24,741 nt of DNA from Haplosporangium gracile (Eukaryota > Mortierellomycota > Mortierellomycetes > Mortierellales > Mortierellaceae): contig JAAAUF010000447.1 in NCBI GenBank assembly GCA_015499985.1, positions 8,240 through 32,980 on the forward strand, written 5' to 3'. The number at the start of each line of letters is the position of its first letter. The stretch's first letter is position 1. The notes under the pieces were generated by a model. That model was given only the letters and a program-made list of their open reading frames with translations, did not search any database and had not been told where the DNA came from. The position numbers and the translations under genes are program-made. Shown here in pieces: positions 10,301-19,743 of this stretch.

Positions 10301-13300
10301 AAAAATGAATCCACACTTTGTCGAATACTCAGAGCCTTGGCACCCAAAAGCACACGCTTCTGAAACCTATCACCAAAAAAAGTTGAAACCCCAACAAAGA
10401 CAAGAAAACAAACAAGATTAAACTTATGCTCTTCGCACGCAATCCTAGAGAACTGCCATAACCAATAGGTCAGCTTTTTGAGCTGGACCAAGGAAATAGA
10501 GAGGAAAATTCAAGAAAAAAGGAACGGGATCAAAGCTTAAAGAGTAGAATCCTAAACAGCGCGGAATGAAGGCGATGTGAGGTGCCGCAAGGGACGGGAG
10601 GGCCAAAATTAAATCAACGCAAGCATACCTCGTTGTCAAAGAGAATAGGCTGGACTTCAAACCCGCTGTTAAAGCTGGCGTGCCAGATTTTGTCCGACAA
10701 AATAAGCGTTCTTGAGAGTAGAGGCTCATCAGAGTAGACGAACTTGACTGGCATGATGCCGAGATTGAATAGCCTTGGTAGCGACATACTTCGACCTGGT
10801 ATCGATGGGCTGGAAAGTGAATGGTCAGGGTGCGTCAGTTGATTCCACTCGTAGACAATCAAGCTTCCATTGCGAAGTCCGACCAAAATCCTTTGAAGCC
10901 CCTCGCTATTCCTCAGCACCGAGATTGAATGCGGCACTGCAGCACCCTGGCGCCCTTGAGCTAGATATGTAGCATGAAGTTTGTTTTCAGATGGTATGCG
11001 AAAGCGGGGTCCATTAGTAAGGTTGACGCACCTTCCTTCGTTCTAGACAGCTGCTTTCCGACTTGTCAATGTTGCTCTGGTTAGCAACTCGATCTTTCAA
11101 AGCTTACCTAACGATTCTGTAAAGACCTCCTTAATGGTCTCCTGACTAATGTCAAATACATAGATAGCTGGCTCCAAGGTACCGACGCAGCATAGAACTT
11201 CAGTTGAGAAATCATCAAGCTCTGTCGTTGGTTGAATCGGATTCGACAACTTCCAACAATAGATTGTAGTTGGCTCTGCGTTCATCGATTTAGAGGCGAT
11301 CACTGCAAAGGAATACGACGCTAACTTTGCCTTTGCCTCTGCCTTTGAATCACCAGATCTCCACACCAACTTGAGAACAATGAGGTTGCTGCCTCCTGAC
11401 GAAATTTGTCCAAGAACTAGAGTGCCCTCCTTCGCCCAGCTAGCTGAAGCTAGAACTCCATCTCCAGATGTCCACTCGTACTTATCACCTATAGCAATAT
11501 CATGCATTTTGGTTAATCAGCAATCATCAGGAGGACCAAATTATTTCTCGCAAGGACATAAGCTTCGCAGATGTTACCGGTTCTCGGACAAATGACAACA
11601 ACTCCGGCGCGGTGGACTTGAAAAAGGGTTCCGTCCGTCAACCTTCCTGCAGCAAGAGTTGCTTGTGATAGTTCAAGTCCACAGTGATAGCTAATGTCCT
11701 CAAACTCGCCTAAAATATTGAATAATGTACACAAGTCAAATTTTAGTTCACAATGCACACGGCTCTCTTGGACATTAGAAAAAAGACGGCAGGGGCAAAC
11801 AGGCAAGAGACATAACGGAAAAGAGCTTAGCCTACCTTGTTCGCTTACTCTCATTAGCTTTGTGGACTGAATGAACGATACCACCAAGTAAGAGTCGAAA
11901 GGATCTTTCCGTTTTGCCTTTACACTCCAGACCCCCGTTGCTCCGCCAAAAAGCTGCTGCCCACTGCTCCCTGAACTTTCCACCAAGATCCCTGACCGGA
12001 CTCGTTTGATACACCCCTCGCTCTTCAACCCTGAGCAGACAAATAAAGAGTCTCGTCCCGGTAGTGTTGGCTCATTGGCACAAAAGTCTAGGACCGGCGC
12101 GTCGTTCGACAGCTCTGAGATTGCAAAGACGCCGATGGTACCTTCCTCCTCTTCCTTGACACCCAAGATGCTTCCGCGTCCATGCTCGCTAGAATAAAGT
12201 AAAACATCCGTTTGGAGAGGCGGGTCTGAATCTCCTTCTGTTTTCTGGTGCACTTTAGCGCGGCTTCCTCTAATAACCTCCAATACGCGACCAATCGGCC
12301 GTTCTCCTGCGTTCAGCTCAAAATGCATGGTGTTGTTGTGTCCGTTAATATTAATTCGGAAAAAGTCAGCGGTATCGCTTCCAAGATAGAGTGTTTGCTG
12401 GCCGTTTAGAGTGTTTGACCTTGGAGGTGTCGCACATGCAGATATAAGCGGGTAGGTCTCCTTGGGCTCGTCAGCGTCTCCGGTTGTGCTTCTGTTCACT
12501 TGAGGTTCCTTTTTTATCAGTTTTAGTGGTTTGTGATGGGTGTGGTTGATTGTAGTGGTTCCACATGACGCCGTTAGCTGCTCTGTCGTCACGTACGTAA
12601 TACTCTCCTCCTAATGAAAAAGAAACCAAGCAGATAAGTAACCGTGGTAATCCCGCGAAATACAGTACTTTGCACAACATCACAGGGGTCCACATCACAC
12701 TTACGTCGACGTAGACCATACAGTATGGGAGATCCGGCAGACCCTTCAGAAGGAGCACAGAAAGAAGATGATTGGATCCAATCTCACTCGTGCCGACATA
12801 TATAGGCGGTTCTTGGTCCAGGTAAGTAGGTCCGATGTGGAAGGTCGAAATGTAGTATTTCCCTGAAACTTTGCTAATTAATAGGGGCAACAAAAGAGGA
12901 GTTTGCAAAGTTAATATTCCCTCTCGCACTATTGCCTGACCACTCCAGTGAAAATGGAAACATACTTGAAGTACAAGACCCCTAGGATGGCGGTAACGAG
13001 CGTCGCGTTTTGATCCACGTAGAGAAAGTCCATGGCAATGACTGTTCCTTTAACTTTGACAGATGAAATCTAGGAGTGAAAAAGAGATACGATTAGGATG
13101 ATCGGCTATGAGTGTGTGTATGCTCATGTGCACTAGCAGTTGCACTTCAAATGAGTTAGTACCATCTCAATAGGGTCGAAATTCGATCTTTTTGTTTTTC
13201 TGAGAAAGAACAACTTGACGTGACCCTGAAGGCTAGAAACAGCCATCACATTACACCTATATGTGAATTAGAGCAGGTTACGCATCAGTGACCGAGTTGA

Positions 13301-14312
13301 GCAAAGCAATGCGTATTGCGAAAGGAAGATTGGCCATCACCTACGTTGGGTCAAGGGCAATATTCGCTCCCATCTCTGAAAAATCCTGGCCCGACTCTGT
13401 AATGTCTATCTATGTAGCATTGGAACAAGGGAGTGGAGTGAGAGGCCGTCGTGCTGTCTCCAATATAAGCAGGTCTGCATCAACACACCGTCTAATTGAC
13501 TGTTACCTTCTTGACGGCGTAAAAATGTCCGCGATCCTGTGGATTACGCTTCTTACTGTCATAATGGAATGCCAAGAATGTCAAGAAGCCATTGTTGCAC
13601 GTGGCAACCAATAGAGACTTTGATGCGAGTTCTGGTAGGTAGCCCATTCTTGGCCTCTTGTTGTAGCAGCTGGCATCCGTATCTTGTGTAGGGCCATAGA
13701 GCTCGTCTTCAAAGTTTATAGAGACAGACTTGAGGTCCTTGATGGTTCCAAAAACAGGCTGCTCGTGAATGACCTCCCAGGAGCCTGAAGGATAGTCAGC
13801 CTCATATTCCGTGAACCTGCACAGCGAAATATACGACCCCTAGGCAATCCCGACAAAAAACCGGGTCAGTCAAACAATGAAGGAAACGACTTTTTGCTCG
13901 ACCAGCGCGTCCTGTTGTGGAGACTGACCTTCCCTAGCACGACGTCAGTGTGAGCCAACCTGCGTGGACCGTCAGACTCTTTCAATTCCTCGAGGTCATT
14001 CGGTACCCATTGACCAAGACAGACTTGCTGAAACGCCCCGGGAGTCTGGAGGTGTTTGGCGTACACCCAAACGCTCGAGTTGGTGTTGTTCGAGTCCTCT
14101 TCGTCCATTAGTGGCATGTTGTCGCTTCGAGTCTCCCAGTCCTCTGTCAACGAGTGGCCTCCTACGCTCTCTGTCTCCATGGCGGCATTGCTGTCCTGGA
14201 CTTCGTCCTCCATTTCTTCGTAGCAGTCTTGACTGTCTTCCTCCATGCTTTCATAGTCTTCTTGACTCCCCTCCTCCATGCCTTCGTAGCTTTCATAGTT
14301 GTATTCCTCCAT
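7371..14312 (-). CDS. DDB1/CPSF160/Mms1-superfamily beta-propeller protein (MMS1_N plus CPSF_A domains)
   Basis: Twenty exons (minus): 14312-13929, 13839-13507, 13409-13345, 13256-13163, 13069-12966, 12873-12705, 12610-11836, 11709-11537, 11480-11108, 11061-11032, 10960-10629, 10366-10220, 10040-9931, 9773-9688, 9498-9371, 9205-9126, 9031-8969, 8835-8674, 8518-8415, 8293-7371. They total 4635 nt, 1544 residues. The start ATG sits in GACCATGG context with an upstream in-frame stop; exon 10 is only 30 nt. Family signals: ANIALDPTCNVMAVSS (exons 3-4), ILVGLRNGSLIVYEW (about 860), QTLSLGHTPRRLLEI (about 990), RVLICVGTGIF, and the CPSF_A end GSIIGFWRL (about 1347) with HTIDGDLIDRFLGLD (about 1400). 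Known members are scaffolds: DDB1 and Mms1/Rik1 for Cul4 ligases, SF3b3 and CPSF160 in RNA processing. The sequence seems too divergent for DDB1, SF3b3 or CPSF160, so Mms1/Rik1-like is my best guess. A tail of about 140 residues follows CPSF_A. The exon 8/9 junction uses an atypical GTCCTC donor and is the least certain. Confidence 0.85.
14181..14312 (-). repeat. 33-bp tandem repeat coding an acidic 11-residue repeat
   Basis: The first four units of the DDB1-like protein each begin with Met: MEEYNYESYEG, MEEGSQEDYES, MEEDSQDCYEE, MEDEVQDSNAA, then a partial METES. At DNA level the units are 33 bp and share a TCCTCCAT core on the plus strand. The initiator ATG is the first base triplet of unit 1. 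The segment is strongly acidic and Tyr-bearing and precedes the beta-propeller region. Confidence 0.85.
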
Positions 14313-14474
14313 GGTCGCGTAGGTTGGTTTGTACAAGGTATTTGCTCATGTTCATTTGTTCGCTGGGCACGCGCCCAAGAGAACCCCGCCTCGATGCAAA
14401 GCCACCTCGCGCCACCAAAATGGGCAAATATATGTATACTTTTATGTGTGAAGAAAATGGTATGATGAAAGGGT

Positions 14475-16277
14475 CTATGCAAAAGTGCTCTTGAGAACAA
14501 CGGCTCCGGCGACAACGGCAGCAGCCGTAATGACGCTGCCACTTGTTCCGGCCATCACTCCGGCCTGGAGACGGGCAAGCTCTGCAGTGGATCCAGGATA
14601 CTTGCCCACGCAGATCTGCTCAATCTCGCCGCAAGCAACGCCGATGTTGACAAAGTGAGGATCCAATGGATCGGACTTGTTGTTAATCTCACGGGCATAC
14701 AGTCTGAAAATGGCAGCGACCTTATCGACGCTGTCGGACTCCTTCATCAGCCAAACGGTCTCTCCCTTGCGAATCTTGATGTTCTCGTGTGTGAAGATCC
14801 TGTAGTTGGTGTGTAACATGTTGAGGGTGGCAATGGCCATTACCTGAGGGATAGCACAGAACTTGAAGCAAGAGGGGTTCTTGATCATCTCAAGGTACTC
14901 CAGCACATCCTTAATGTGCCCCATAGCGTTCCAGACCATATGGCTCAAACACTGCTTAGCCTTGACGTGGTTCTCGGGCTTAATCAAATCCTCCATCTTC
15001 TCGGCGTACAAGCCCCAAATTTCCTTGGGCCAGAATCGGCGGTTGTCGCGCAAGTCCTCCAAGTAGTCGCGAGTGATGTTGGTCTTTTGCAAGAAGAGAC
15101 CCATCGAGTTGGACAAGTCCTTTCTCTTAGCAACTAAAGGAGCTATATCGTTAAAATAAAAGGTCATACTTGTTAACAACATAAACAAAGCTAGGTCGTA
15201 GAGACTCTAGGGTCAGAATAACAAAGTAATATTGTCTGTCCTTACATTCAAAACCGCTGGCACTGAACATCTCGCTCAGACCAAGACCAACCAATCCAGC
15301 AACATAGTGGCAGTACTCGTCGTAGTCAGCAGTGGTGTGGACGTGAATTCCTGCAGTAGCGTAGTGAGCCATGCCGTTGCCCATACGCTTGGTGATGTCG
15401 GCAATGATAGTCTGGTAGGCAGGCTTCAACTTCAAGAAACCCTCAATGACAACATCAAACTCGACCAACAACTGACGATCCTTCTCATTAGGGCCGTCTA
15501 TCGCAAAGATTATAGAGGATGAATTAGTGAACGTCCGGATCCAGCCTACGTTCGTATCGAATCGTGTTGTGTCGCACCCATTGATGCTTTGGAGATAAAG
15601 GTTGCACTCGCTTACTCTTGGTGAAAGTCCATCCCTTCTGGTAAATGATCTCATGGAAAGTCTTCAAGTAAGGGATCTTGGTCTCGAGGTCAATGGTCAT
15701 GTCGTCCTCTATGTTTTAGAAAATAGTGAAGAAAAGATAATTAACAACCTGCTTCACAAACAACAGTAAACGCTGCGGTCGTAAGATTTGAACGCTAGAC
15801 TGTAATGCCAATTACCAATGGTATCAAGTCCACGAAGAATGAGATAGAAAAGGCAGATCTAAGAGATAAGAATGGACAAAAAGAATTAGAAATCATGATG
15901 ATGGTTACACAGCCTCCAAGGCACTGTGGTGGTATCTTTAACCAACTGACGACAGTAACATGGACGGGATCGATTGTGCTGGGTTGTTGTTGGATAAAGC
16001 TGACTCCAGGTTCGTGAGAAAACGCGCCAGCTCAATGTGCGGAGCAAATTGAACAGATCCATATTGGATGAAGATGACTTACGGCGTCCTTGAGTTCCTC
16101 GTCGAGACCCTGGATAACGGCAGCGAAACTACGGGAGGTCATATTCAAGTGGTGGTAGAGACGCTCTCTGGCCTTGTCGTTTCTGTAGTCATACTTGGTC
16201 TTGGGAGCAAGTTTGTACTGGACCAGGGCCAGGATTTCCGAGGGATGGAAGAGGGAGGCGAGAATAGCAGAGGCCAT
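14475..16277 (-). CDS. ERG9: Squalene synthase (farnesyl-diphosphate farnesyltransferase)
   Basis: Five exons (minus): 16277-16083, 15858-15816, 15708-15616, 15497-15246 and 15142-14475, all GT-AG. The spliced frame is 416 residues, normal for the family. It joins two farnesyl diphosphates head to head via presqualene diphosphate and reduces the product with NADPH to squalene, the committed step to sterols, on the ER membrane. Visible motifs: HPSEILALVQYKL near the N-terminus, LRGLDTIEDDMTID with the first Asp-rich motif at 77-82, NEKDRQLLVEFD, the DYDEYCHYVAGLVG helix (about 169-182), and NSMGLFLQKTNITRDYLED (206-224) with the second Asp-rich motif, then RFWPKEIW. The last ~28 residues form a hydrophobic Ala/Val-rich tail, the usual C-terminal ER anchor. 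Exon 2 is only 43 nt. All catalytic motifs are intact. The gene ends 162 bp upstream of the next gene's start on the same strand. Confidence 0.96.
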
Positions 16278-16700
16278 TTTTTTTGTTGAAATATGTATGA
16301 AAGATAGGAGAGGGGTATGTGGAGATGACTGACTGAAGGAGTGGAGTGGAGTGGTGAGGATGAAGGGCGAGGGAGAGGAGATGGAGATGGAGAGAGTGAA
16401 GAGATCAAGATGAGCGGAGTCAGGGTACAAGAAGAAAAAGACGACCGACTGCAAGGCAAGGCAAGGGACGAACGAGGCTTTGCACGCCCAGTCAGGGCAC
16501 AATCAGTTCACGCAAAGAATCACCTTTTTTGTTTTTCCCTTTGTTCGCACACAGCCAGTGATCAGAAAAGAAAATGAAAACGAAAAAAAAAAAACCGTTA
16601 TTGTGCAGCCAATGAACTCGCTCGTAAAAATCAGGCCATCGATATCGCTCACGTGATAATATCATACTTCCCGCTTCCACGCTTGGTGCACCCTCCCATC
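16278..16700 (-). promoter_or_regulatory. ERG9 promoter and C/T-rich leader with a TCACGTGA palindrome
   Basis: The first 150-200 bp upstream of the ERG9 start are G/A-rich on the plus strand, hence pyrimidine-rich on the coding strand. A perfect E-box palindrome TCACGTGA sits at 16649-16656, about 375 bp upstream of the start, and a CCAAT lies near 16608. E-boxes of this type are bound by bHLH factors, including the SREBP class that controls sterol genes. Occupation here is inference. Confidence 0.4.
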
Positions 16701-16775
16701 AACGCGTTCCTGGCGTTCCTCTTCGTGCTCTCTCCTTCTCTACGATAGGCTGTGCAACAAACATTTTTCCACTGT

Positions 16776-16905
16776 CCCAGTTGCAGAGATTTACGGGCTG
16801 ATCAGGTCAAAAAGTAGTCCAAAAAGTTGCAAAAAAAGGCACTAAAACTGGTCTAACTGACCTGATCAGCCCGAAAATTGACCAGGCCAGGTCTCTGCCC
16901 AGTTG
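16776..16905. mobile_element. Short non-autonomous hAT-like element (MITE) with 8-bp target duplication
   Basis: A 114-bp unit (16784-16897) starts CAGAGA and ends TCTCTG, and is flanked on both sides by a perfect 8-bp direct repeat CCCAGTTG (16776-16783 and 16898-16905). Internally a perfect 16-bp inverted repeat, CGGGCTGATCAGGTCA, occurs at 16794-16809 and 16858-16873. The right arm has about 14 extra bases between the terminal and inner repeats. An 8-bp duplication with CAGRG-type ends is the hallmark of the hAT superfamily. The unit is far too short to encode a transposase, so it would need one in trans. Confidence 0.78.
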
Positions 16906-18959
16906 TACGCACCCCCACGATATCAAATCATGTGTTGGTGATCCGATTAACAATGGCCCTGACTTTCACTAAACTAAGACGAGCAATTTTCATTGTGCAC
17001 GGTTCACTCGGGCCATAACCGTTAGAGATGGGATGAGAACAACCAAGGTTTGCTTCCTTTGGTCATCAAGATAGGATATAGAAACGGCAATCAGACACTA
17101 CCCGCCTGAAGTGAAAGTGCTTCCAAGGGAACGTCATTTCCAAACAGTCAACTAACCACGGTCTCCTTTTTCCGCGCATCTCCAGCCATTCATCCAACTC
17201 GAGGTGGCGCAGGTTCAATTTCTTGGTCTTCTCAAGGGCGCGCGTTTGTTTTTGATTAAAAGAATCTCTAGAACATTCATTTCTACATAAAACAGAGGTA
17301 AGTTTTCGTCATGGGTTCGTTGCAATCAATGGAAACACTACTCTTTCCCTTTGCCCTTTTACTAAAATCAGATCCGGACCCCGTGCTGTTTGTTTGCGCG
17401 CGGGAAAGGAGTCCCTCGGAGATATTCTAAAGAATGACTAGCCATGGGATTTTTTCAACGAACTCGGCGTTGTGCATTCATTATCTGCAGCGAACAAAAA
17501 TTGCATAAATGAAGGTATTGTTGGAAGAGCAAGGCGAGGCGCTGAGAACCATAAAAGCAACGGAGAGTCGGTTTCGAAGAACTGGTGTCCTCAATAAATA
17601 CGAATAAAGTTAGAGGCGCTTGTCTGATGTATCCCTTAGAAGTACACATAAACAACGGCCCTTGAACGGCGCTTGCAATTGTTGATCCTATCGTGATGAT
17701 ACGATCACAAGGTTCCTATTCTGTTTTGTTAAGAGTTGAGAAGGCCTGAAACTTGGGCAAAGGACGGCTCGTTTTAACACTCTCACGACGAGCATAAGAA
17801 GTGGGAGGAAAATGTCATTTCTTGTCCGTCGGCCATACCAGCGTAAAGGACACGTTTCGTCAACATTTTCGCGCTCTGAACTAAAGAACTCCAGTGTTAA
17901 TCGAACTCATTTTCTTCATCAACGAACACAGTAAGCGAAAAAGGCTCGTTGTGGGAAGGAGGTAAATAAAGGAGGAACGTGCAACCCGAAACGAGGTCCG
18001 TTACGACGGTCAGTGAAAATGGCGGGAAACACCAACCAAAAAAAGGGCACTGATTTGTTTACACATTAAGGTTATATTTTACTTCGATTCAATCATATGT
18101 AATGTCCTACAGGATACTATGAAAAAAAACAGGAGTGTTTTCGACTAAGTTCCACCTCCCCTCAAAGTCTTCTCGTTACTCTGGGAACTCCGGTCGGTTA
18201 TTCATTCAAGAGAACAAAGTAAATTATTAAGAGATAGTAAAGAGTTCTGGAGATGGTGGCTGTTTCCACAATCGAATCCGCCTCTGAAAGATATGAGACC
18301 TCAGGATAATCCTCTTCCATCCTTTTACATAGTTCTAGGATGGATAGTCAAATGTCACAGGTACCAACTCAAGACAAGTCGGTCCTTGGCCCTAACATAC
18401 GCTCTCTTCTAATTGCCCAGGATAGTGATAGAAAAGAAACGAGGATTTTTGAGCTGACTGAATAGACCATCATTTTATAACGGGCTGGGGGCAGCCGAAC
18501 GGATTGTTTTGTTGTTGTTATTGTTATTGTTATTGGCGATGATGCTCTGTCTAGTTTAGTCGTCGTTGGCGATGATGCTTGTTAATGTTTATGTTTTTAT
18601 TTTTTCTTCTTCTTTGCTCTATTGCATGGCTCACAGGTCATCCCATCCTAGTTTGCCATCCTCTCTACATTTTTTTTTCTGTTTTTCTGTTGCTGAATTA
18701 AATGATGAGAGTAGAGGTGCGAGTGCTTGCTATTTTCAGTCTCTTTTTTCTTTTTTTTCCTTTTCTCCCGCCATCTCTTGTCTATCTCCTTCCAAGGTGC
18801 AGAAACAACAGTGACAATAAACACCATCATGTAGGACATGTATACGAATACTTTTGTTGCGAAGCCAAAAAAAACAAAAAAAAAAAACAACAACAAACAA
18901 ACGCCTCCAGCCTCGCATGCCAGCACCCCAAAAACAGTAACTCGAAATCAATAGAATAC
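16906..18959. other. Gene-free stretch
   Basis: Two kilobases with no open frame that shows family motifs or coding character. I looked for tRNA box pairs, 5S rRNA, snRNA starts and transposase fragments on both strands and found none that hold up. A 14-bp direct repeat is the only structure at 18533-18579, next to a (GTT/ATT)n run. Part may be distal promoter of the gene at 19744. Confidence 0.5.
18533..18579 (+). repeat. 14-bp direct repeat, two copies
   Basis: TTGGCGATGATGCT occurs at 18533-18546 and again at 18566-18579, 33 bp apart, just after a TTATTG/TTG simple-repeat run (about 18508-18534). Confidence 0.75.
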
Positions 18960-19743
18960 CCTGGTGCTTAGTATTCCATTTTTATTCGCTCTTTTCCTCC
19001 CATTTATTCTCCTTTCCTCCGTATAGCTGACATATCTGCCTTTTCACTCCTACTCTCTTATTCAACTCTTCGCCTCTGCTTCTCATCTGTTATTTTTCTT
19101 TCTTTTTCTTTCTTCCACTCCAATCGACTCCTTTTTCTCTCTTTCACTCTCTCCTCCTCTTACCTTCCTGTCTTTCTCCTCCTATCCTCGTACTCCATCC
19201 AGTCATTTCTATCTCTCCCTCAGGAACAATTTCTCTCCCCTCTCCCGCACTCGTCACCCTCGTTTACATTCCCTCCCTCCATTCTCGCCGCACAACTTTA
19301 TACCTTCATTTCTCTCTTCTTTATCTTTTTAATCTCTCACTTTGCTATTTTTTATCCCTTTTTTTCGTCATTTGTTGTCGTACTACAAGCTCCAACCCAT
19401 CACTTTTCACATCCAGAGCGCGAACAATTTCCATACCACCAACTGCTTTCCCCTACCTTTGACCGCTAATTCCACTCATTCACTCCCATCCTCCACCACC
19501 CTGTTTCTCTTTTTTCCTTTTTTTTCTGGCTATGATACATTCTCTTCATTGAGCTCAACGTCGCTCTTGCTCTTTCTTCAATTTCCACACGCACCGTTCA
19601 CTCTCCGTTATTTCAAACACATAAAAAACCCCCCCATTACCACTTTTCCACGATCCAGATGTTGAGTAGTTCCCGCTAAACCTTCCTCGGAGACCTTTGC
19701 ACGCGATTTTTACCTCAGCAACCCAAACACATAATCTTTCAGT
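18960..19743 (+). promoter_or_regulatory. Long pyrimidine-rich leader/promoter
   Basis: For more than 600 bp the plus strand is dominated by C and T, with very few G, up to the start codon at 19744. The ATG follows directly on CTTTCAG, which could be the acceptor of a 5'-UTR intron. Stop-free frames inside reflect the absence of purines, not coding. Confidence 0.55.

Noticed and set aside
14313..14336. Eight extra N-terminal codons for the DDB1-like protein starting at TTG
   Set aside because: The first codon is TTG; an ATG in GACCATGG context at 14312, which also starts the repeat, is far more likely.
17211..17222. GGTTCAATTTC resembling a tRNA B box
   Set aside because: No A box at a suitable distance upstream and no acceptor stem can be formed.
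17831..17845. GGCCATACCAGCG resembling the start of 5S rRNA
   Set aside because: The match ends after about a dozen bases; no 5S internal promoter or closing stem follows.
19342..19665. 107-codon open frame in the leader of the HMG-like gene
   Set aside because: It begins at TTG, not ATG, and is open only because the pyrimidine tract cannot spell stop codons.
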